A stretch of DNA of 64,000 bases. Source: Chlorocebus sabaeus. Lineage: Eukaryota; Chordata; Mammalia; Primates; Cercopithecidae. The notes beneath the pieces are model-generated. The model saw only the letters and a program-made list of their open reading frames with translations. It did not search any database and had not been told where the DNA came from. Shown here one piece after another: positions 57,481 through 64,000 of the stretch (position 1 is its first letter; every line of letters begins with the position of its first letter). The DNA is taken from contig NW_027328103.1 of the NCBI RefSeq assembly GCF_047675955.1, positions 434,001-498,000 on the forward strand. Reading direction: 5' to 3'. Made by a program: the position numbers and the translations under genes.

Positions 57481-60400
57481 TGTTCTGTTAATTCATCTCA
57501 CAGAGTTACATCATTCGCTCAAGATGCCTTTCGCTAAGGCTGTTCTTGTGGAATTGGCAAAGGGATATTTGGAAGCCCATAGAGGGCTATGGTGAAAAAG
57601 GAAATATCTTCCGTTCAAAACTGGAAAGAAGCTTTCTGAGAAACTGCTCTGTGTTCTGTTAATTTATCTCACAGAGTTACATCTTTCCCTTCAAGAAGCC
57701 TTTCGCTAAGGCTGTTCTTTTGGAATTGGCAAAGGGATATTTGGAAGCCCATAGAGGGCTATGGTGAAAAAGGAAATATCTTCCGTTCAAAACTGGAAAG
57801 AAGCTTTCTGAGAAACTGCTCTGTGTTCTGTCAATTCATCTCACAGAGTTACATCTTTCCCTTCAAGAAGCCTTTCGCTAAGGCTGTTCTTGTGGAATTG
57901 GCAAAGGGATATTTGGAAGCCCATAGAGGGCTATGGTGAAAAAGGAAATATCTTCCGTTCAAAACTGGAAAGAAGCTTTCTGAGAAACTGCTCTGTGTTC
58001 TGTTAATTCATCTCACAGAGTTACGTCTTTCCCTTCAAGAAGCCTTTCGCTAAGTCTGTTCTTGTGGAATTGGCAAAGGGATATTTGGAAGCCCATAGAG
58101 GGCTATGGTGAAAAAGGAAATATCTTCCGTTCAGAAGTGTAAAGAAGCTTTCTGAGAAACTGCTCTGTGTTCTGTTAATTCATCTCACAGAGTTACATCT
58201 TTCCCTTCAAGAAGCCTTTCGCTAAGGCTGTTCTTGTGGAATTGGCAAAGGGATATTTGGAAGCCCGTAGAGGGCTATGGTGAAAAAGGAAATATCTTTC
58301 GTTGAAAACTGGAAAGAAGCTTTCTGAGAAACTGCTCTGTGTTCTGTTAATTTATCTCACAGAGTTACATCTTTCCCTTCAAGAAGCCTTTCGCTAAGGC
58401 TGTTCTTGTGGAATTGGCAAAGGGATATTTGGAAGCCCATAGAGGGCTATGGTGAAAAAGGAAATATCTTCCGTTCAAAACTGGAAAGAAGCTTTGTGAG
58501 AAACTGCTCTGTGTTCTGTTAATTCATCTCACAGAGTTACATCTTTCCCTTCAAGAAGCCTTTCGCTAAGGCTGTTCTTGTGGAATTGGCAAAGGGATAT
58601 TTGGAAGCCCATAGAGGGCTATGGTGAAAAAGGAAATATCTTCCGTTCAAAACTGGAAAGAAGCTTTCTGAGAAACTGCTCTGTGTTCTGTTAATTCATC
58701 TCACAGAATTACATCATTCCCTCAAGATGCCTTTCGCTACGGCTGTTCTTGTGGAATTGGCAAAGGGATATTTGGAAGCCCATAGAGGGCTATGGTGAAA
58801 AAGGAAATATCTTCCGTTCAAAACTGGAAAGAAGCTTTCTGAGAAACTGCTCTGTGTTCTGTTAATTCATCTCACAGAGTTACATCTTTCCCTTCAAGAA
58901 GCCTTTCGCTAAGGCTGTTGTTGTGGAATTGGCAAAGGGATATTTGGAAGCCCATAGAGGGCTATGGAGAAGATGGAAATATCTTCCGTTCAAACCTGGA
59001 AAGAAGCTTTCTGAGAAACTGCTCTGTGTTCTGTTAATTCATCTCACAGAGTTACATCTTTCCCTTCAAGAAGCCTTTCGCTAAGGCTGTTCTTGTGGAA
59101 TTGGCAAAGGGATATTTGGAAGCCCATAGAGGGCTATGGTGAAAAAGGAAATATCTTCCGTTCAAAACTGGAAAGCAGTTCTGAGAAACTGCTCTGTGTT
59201 CTGTTAATTCATCTCACAGAGTTACGTCTTTCCCTTCAAGAAGCCTTTCGCTAAGGCTGTTCTTGTGGAATTGGCAAAGGGATATTTGGAAGCCCATAGA
59301 GGGCTATGGTGAAAAAGGAAATATCTTCCGTTCAAAACTGGAAAGAAGCTTTCTGAGAAACTGCTCTGTGTTCTGTTAATTCATCTCACAGAGTTACATC
59401 TTCCCTTCAAGAAGCCTTTCGCTAAGGCTGTTCTTGTGGAATTGGCAAAGGGATATTTGGAAGCCCATAGAGGGCTATGGTGAAAAAGGAAATATCTTCC
59501 GTTCAAAACTGGAAAGAAGCTTTCTGAGAAACTGTTCTGTGTTATGTTAATTCATCTCACAGAGTTACATCTTTCCCTTCAAGAAGCCTTTCGCTAAGGG
59601 TGTTCTTGTGGAATTGGCAAATGGATAATTGGAAGCCCATAGAGGGCTATGGTGAAAAAGGAAATATCTTCCGTTCAAAACTGGAAAGAAGCTTTCTGAG
59701 AAACTGCTCTGTGTTCTGTTAATTCATCTCACTGAGTTACATCTTTCCCTTCAAGAAGCCTTTCGCTAAGGCTGTTCTTGTGGAATTGGCAAAGGGATAT
59801 TTGGAAGCCCATAGAGGGCTATGGTGAAAAAGGAAATATCTTCCGTTCAAAAGTGGAAAGAAGCTTTCTGAGAAACTGCTCTGTGTTCTGTTAATTCATC
59901 TCACAGAGTTACATCATTCGCTCAAATGCCTTTCGCTAAGGCTGTTCTTGTGGAATTGGCAAAGGGATATTTGGAAGCCCATAGAGGGCTATGGTGAAAA
60001 AGGAAATATCTTCCGTTGAAAACTGGAAAGAAGCTTTCTGAGAAACTGCTCTGTGTTCTGTTAATTTATCTCACAGAGTTACATCTTTCCCTTCAAGAAG
60101 CCTTTCGCTAAGGCTGTTCTTTTGGAATTGGCAAAGGGATATTTGGAAGCCCATAGAGGGCTATGGTGAAAAAGGAAATATCTTCCGTTCAAAACTGGAA
60201 AGAAGCTTTCTGAGAAACTGCTCTGTGTTCTGTTAATTCATCTCACAGAGTTACGTCTTTCCCTTCAAGAAGCCTTTCGCTAAGTCTGTTCTTGTGGAAT
60301 TGGCAAAGGGATATTTGGAAGCCCATAGAGGGCTATGGTGAAAAAGGAAATATCTTCCGTTCAGAAGTGTAAAGAAGCTTTCTGAGAAACTGCTCTGTGT

Positions 60401-62600
60401 TCTGTTAATTCATCTCACAGAGTTACATCTTTCCCTTCAAGAAGCCTTTCGCTAAGGCTGTTCTTGTGGAATTGGCAAAGGGATATTTGGAAGCCCATAG
60501 AGGGATATGGTGAAAAAGGAAATATCTTCCGTTCAAAACTGGAAAGAAGCTTTCTGAGAAACTGCTCTGTGTTCTGTTAATTCATCTCACAGAGTTACAT
60601 CTTTCCCTTCAAGAAGCCTTTCGCTAAGGCTGTTCTTGTGGAATTGGCAAAGGGATATTTGGAAGCCCATAGAGGGCTATGGTGAAAAAGGAAATATCTT
60701 CCGTTCAAAACTGGAAAGAAGCTTTCTGAGAAACTGCTCTGTGTTCTGTTAATTCATCTCACAGAGTTACATCTTTCCCTTCAAGAAGCCTTTGGCTAAG
60801 GCTGTTCTTGTGGAATTGGCAAAGGGATATTTGGAAGCCCATAGAGGGCAATGGTGAAAAAGGAAATATCTTCCGTTCAAAACTGGAAAGAAGCTTTCTG
60901 AGAAACTGCTCTGTGTTCTGTTAATTCATCTCACAGAGTTACGTCTTCCCCTTCAAGAAGCCTTTCGCTAAGGCTGTTCTGGGGGAATTGGCAAAGGTAT
61001 ATTAGGAAGCCCATAGAGGGCTATGGTGAAAAAGGAAATATCTTCCGTTCAAAACTGGAAAGAAGCTTTCTGAGAAACTGCTCTGTGTTCTGTTAGTTCA
61101 TCTCACAGAGTTACATCTTTCCCTTCAAGAAGTCTTTCGCTAAGGCTGTTCTTGGGGAATTGGCAAAGGGATATTTGGAAGCCCATAGGGTGCTACGGTG
61201 AAAAAGGAAATATCTTCCGTTCAAAACTGGAAAGAAGCTTTCTGAGAAACTGCTCTGTGTTCTGTTAATTCATCTCACAGAGTTACGTCTTTCCCTTCAA
61301 GAAGCCTTTCGCTAAGGCTGTTCTTGTGGAATTGGCAAAGGGATATTTGGAAGCCCATAGAGGGCTATGGTGAAAAAGGAAATATCTTCCGTTCAAAACT
61401 GGAAAGAAGCTTTCTGAGAAACTGCTCTGTGTTCTGTTAATTCATCTCACAGAGTTACATCTTTCCCTTCAAGAAGCCTTTCGCTAAGGCTGTTCTTGTG
61501 GAATTGGCAAAGGGATATTTGGAAGCCCATAGAGGGCTATGGTGAAAAAGGAAATATCTTCCGTTCAAAACTGGAAAGAAGCTTTCTGAGAAACTGCTCT
61601 GTGTTATGTTAATTCATCTCACAGAGTTACATCTTTCCCTAAAAGAAGCCTTTCGCTAAGGGTGTTCTTGTGGTATTGGCAAATGGATAATTGGAAGCCC
61701 ATAGAGGGCTATGGTGAAAAAGGAAATATCTTCCGTTCAAAACTGGAAAGAAGCTTTCTGAGAAACTGCTCTGTGTTCTGTTAATTCATCTCACAGAGTT
61801 ACATCTTTCCCTTCAAGAAGCCTTTCGCTAAGGCTGTTCTTGTGGAATTGGCAAAGGGATATTTGGAAGCCCATAGACGGCTATGGTGAAAAAGGAAATA
61901 TCTTCCGTTCAAAACTGGAAAGAAGCTTTCTGAGAAACTGCTCTGTGTTCTGTTAATTCATCTCACAGAGTTACATCTTTCCCTTCAAGAAGCCTTTCGC
62001 TAAGGCTGTTCTTGTGGATTTGGCAAAGGGATATTTGGAAGCCCATAGAGGGCTATGGTGAAAAAGGAAATATCTTCCGTTCAAAAGTGGAAAGAAGCAT
62101 TCTGAGAAACTGCTCTGTGTTCTGTTAATTCATCTCACAGAGTTACATCATTCGCTCAAGATGCCTTTCGCTAAGGCTGTTCTTGTAGAATTGGCAAAGG
62201 GATATTTGGAAGCCCATAGAGGGCTATGGTGAAAAAGGAAATATCTTCCGTTGAAAACTGGAAAGAAGCTTTCTGAGAAACTGCTCTGTGTTCTCTTAAT
62301 TTATCTCACAGAGTTACATCTTTCCCTTCAAGAAGCCTTTCGCTAAGGCTGTTCTTGTGGAATTGGCAAAGGGATATTTGGAAGCCCATAGACGGCTATG
62401 GTGAAAAAGGAAATATCTTCCGTTCAAAACTGGAAAGAAGCTTTCTGAGAAACTGCTCTGTGTTCTGTTAATTCATCTCACAGAGTTACGTCTTTCCCTT
62501 CAAGAAGCCTTTCGCTAAGGCTGTTCTTGTGGAATTGGCAAAGGGATATTTGGAAGCCCATAGAGGGCTATGGTGAAAAAGGAAATATCTTCCGTTCAAA
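57481..62600 (+). repeat. Rearranged alpha-satellite stretch of earlier block pieces
   Basis: Pieces in order: CATCATTCGC and CTTTTGG series (57.5-57.75 kb), TAAGTCTG with TTCAGAAGTGTAAAG (58130), TTTCGTTGAAAAC with TTTGTGAG, CTACGGC / TGTTGTTGTGG / GAAGATGG (58.74-58.98 kb), AAAGCAGTTC deletion (59172), a private one-base deletion ACATCTTCCC (about 59397), GTTATG / AAGGGTG / GGATAATTGG (59.54-59.63 kb and 61.6-61.69 kb), CGCTCAAATGCC deletion (about 59930), second TTCAGAAGTGTAAAG (60360), GGCAATGG / TTCTGGGGG block (60.85-61.2 kb) and AGACGGC monomers. All of it is alpha satellite. Confidence 0.85.
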
Positions 62601-64000
62601 ACTGGAAAGAAGCTTTCTGAGAAACTGCTCTGTGTTCTGTTAATTCATCTCACAGAGTTACATCTTTCCCTTCAAGAAGCCTTTGGCTAAGGCTGTTCTT
62701 GTGGAATTGGCAAAGGGATATTTGGAAGCCCATAGAGGGCTATGGTGAAAAAGGAAATATCTTCCGTTCAAAACTGGAAAGAAGCTTTCTGAGAAACTGC
62801 TCTGTGTTCTGTTAATTCATCTCACAGAGTTACATCTTTCCCTTCATGAAGCCTTTCGCTAAGGCTGTTCTTGTGGAATTGGCAAAGGGATATTTGGAAG
62901 TCCATAGAGGGCTATGGTGAAAAAGGAAATATCTTCCGTTCAAAACTGGAAAGAAGCTTTCTGAGAAACTGCTCTGTGTTCTGTTAATTCATCTCACAGA
63001 GTTACATCTTTCCTTTCTAGAAGCCTTTCGCTAAGGCTGTTCTTGTGGAATTGGCAAAGGGATATTTGGAAGCCCATAGAGGGCTATGGTGAAAAAGGAA
63101 ATATCTTCCGTTCAAAACTGGAAAGAAGCTTTCTGAGAAACTGCTCTGTGTTCTGTTAATTCATCTCACAGAGTTACATCTTTCCCTTCAAGAAGCCTTT
63201 CGCTAAGGCTGTTCTTGTGGAATTGGAAAAGGGATATTTGGAAGCCCATAGAGGGCTATGTTGAAAAAGGAAATATCTTAAGTTCAAAACTGGAAAGAAG
63301 CTTTCTGAGAAACTGCTCTGTGTTCTGTTAATTCATCTCACAGAGTTACATCTTTCCCTTCAAGAAGACTTTCGCTAAGTCTGTTCTTGTGGAATTGGCA
63401 AAGGGATATTTGGAAGCCCATAGAGGGCTATGGTGAAAAAGGAAATATCTTCCGTTCAAAACTGGAAAGAAGCTTTCTGAGAAACTGCTCTGTGTTCTGT
63501 TAATTCATCTCACAGAGTTACATCTTTCCCTTCAAGAAGTCTTTCGCTAAGGCTGTTCTTGTGGAATTGGCAAAGGGATATTTGGAAGCCCATAGGGGGC
63601 TATGGTGAAAAAGGAAATATCTTCCGTTCAAAACTGGAAAGAAGCTTTCTGAGAAACTGCTCTGTGTTCTGTTAATTCATCTCACAGAGTTATGTCTTTC
63701 CCTTCAAGAAGCCTTTCGCTAAGGCTGTTCTTGTGGAATTGGCAAAGGGATATTTGGAAGCCCGTAGAGGGCTATGGTGAAAAAGGAAATATCTTTCGTT
63801 GAAAACTGGAAAGAAGCTTTCTGAGAAACTGCTCTGTGTTCTGTTAATTTATCTCACAGAGTTACATCTTTCCCTTCAAGAAGCCTTTCGCTAAGGCTGT
63901 TCTTGTGGAATTGGCAAAGGGATATTTGGAAGCCCATAGAGGGCTATGGTGAAAAAGGAAATATCTTCCGTTCAAAACTGGAAAGAAGCTTTGTGAGAAA
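62601..64000 (+). repeat. 0.9 kb block, copy 2, and array end of window
   Basis: Partner of 56600-57480, then AGTCTTTCGC with CATAGGGGG, TTATGTC, CCCGTAG, TTTCGTTGAAAAC, AATTTATC and TTTGTGAG. This right-hand series also occurs at 34.6-35.3 kb, 40.1-40.8 kb and, in part, 2.5-3.0 kb. The window ends inside a monomer, and the array plainly continues beyond it. Confidence 0.85.

Larger units (their letters stand above)
1..64000 (+). repeat. Alpha-satellite array, homogeneous 172-bp monomers, fills the window
   Basis: About 372 head-to-tail monomers cover every base, and the window starts and ends inside a monomer. AAGCTT recurs at 49, 221, 393 and so on up to 63986, giving 372 periods with a net deficit of 47 bp. 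Recognisable primate alpha-satellite landmarks are CATCTCACAGAGTTACATC, GGATATTTGGAAGCCC and CTATGGTGAAAAAGGAA. The low monomer-to-monomer divergence and the 172-bp HindIII period match the classical African green monkey alpha component; the species call rests on remembered consensus, not on a search. No inverted monomer, transposon, microsatellite or unique insert was seen on either strand. Such purity suggests an array interior rather than a pericentromeric edge. The array is expected to be non-coding: 172 is not a multiple of three, so each monomer shifts the reading frame, and stops interrupt all frames. The likely role is as centromeric or heterochromatic DNA. Confidence 0.98.

Noticed and set aside
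1..64000. CRISPR array or bacterial direct repeats, because of strict periodicity
   Set aside because: The repeats are 172 bp and contiguous with no unique spacers, and the sequence has the hallmarks of primate alpha satellite.
1..64000. Human or ape higher-order alpha satellite, or macaque / baboon dimeric satellite
   Set aside because: Adjacent monomers are nearly identical rather than 20-40% divergent, there is no alternation of A and B types, and no 340-bp dimer period is seen.
1..64000. Embedded LINE, SINE, LTR element or viral insertion
   Set aside because: Every line reads as alpha-satellite monomer. Neither strand shows poly-A tails, target-site duplications or unrelated sequence.
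1..64000. Promoter, terminator, tRNA or other RNA gene signals
   Set aside because: Short A/T-rich motifs such as GATATTT occur once per monomer as part of the satellite. No tRNA-like or structured RNA element was recognised.

Overview
The whole 64 kb window is one uninterrupted centromeric alpha-satellite array. It contains no gene, RNA gene, transposon or single-copy sequence. HindIII-type AAGCTT sites recur every 172 bp. Counting from the first site (position 49) to the last (position 63986) gives 372 periods with a net shortfall of 47 bp, so the mean period is about 171.9 bp. All monomers lie head to tail in the same orientation. By eye almost all differ from the shared consensus at only a few positions.

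Organism: a nearly homogeneous 172-bp HindIII monomer, rather than human-type higher-order repeats built from monomers 20-40% apart or the roughly 340-bp dimers of macaque and baboon, is the classical alpha component of African green monkey (Chlorocebus). The consensus matches that sequence as I remember it. I therefore infer Chlorocebus or a very close guenon, and the interior of an evolutionarily young, homogenised array.

Layout: there is no single fixed higher-order period. The array is a patchwork of blocks of n x 172 bp that share private variants. From left to right: (a) 1-4.85 kb, an anchor block (CAAGCAGCC variant) followed by a 2.3 kb block that recurs at 17.8-20.1 kb; (b) 4.85-9.3 kb, a block shared with 12.9-14.76 kb, overlapping an 11-monomer tandem duplication (unit 1891 bp); (c) 9.3-12.4 kb, ordinary monomers and a second anchor; (d) 12.4-14.8 kb, a 4-monomer tandem duplication and the copy of block b, ending in a one-monomer deletion; (e) 15.4-22.8 kb, two related anchor blocks 30 monomers apart; (f) 24.5-29.8 kb, an 11-monomer unit present twice plus an 8-monomer shortened third copy; (g) 30.76-41.76 kb, a 5501-bp (32-monomer) tandem duplication whose two copies differ at only one base that I found; (h) 41.8-64 kb, rearranged pieces of the earlier blocks, including clear recombinant junctions near 48.25 and 49.7 kb.

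Function: each monomer has a good match to the pJ-alpha box at the place where CENP-B boxes sit in human B-type monomers. I saw no CENP-B box. Each monomer also has three A/T runs of six bases, the kind of site bound by HMGA1 (alpha-protein). The expected role is structural: nucleosome phasing, CENP-A chromatin and pericentromeric heterochromatin. I found no new protein-coding or RNA system. What is notable is the record of unequal exchange kept in the block structure.
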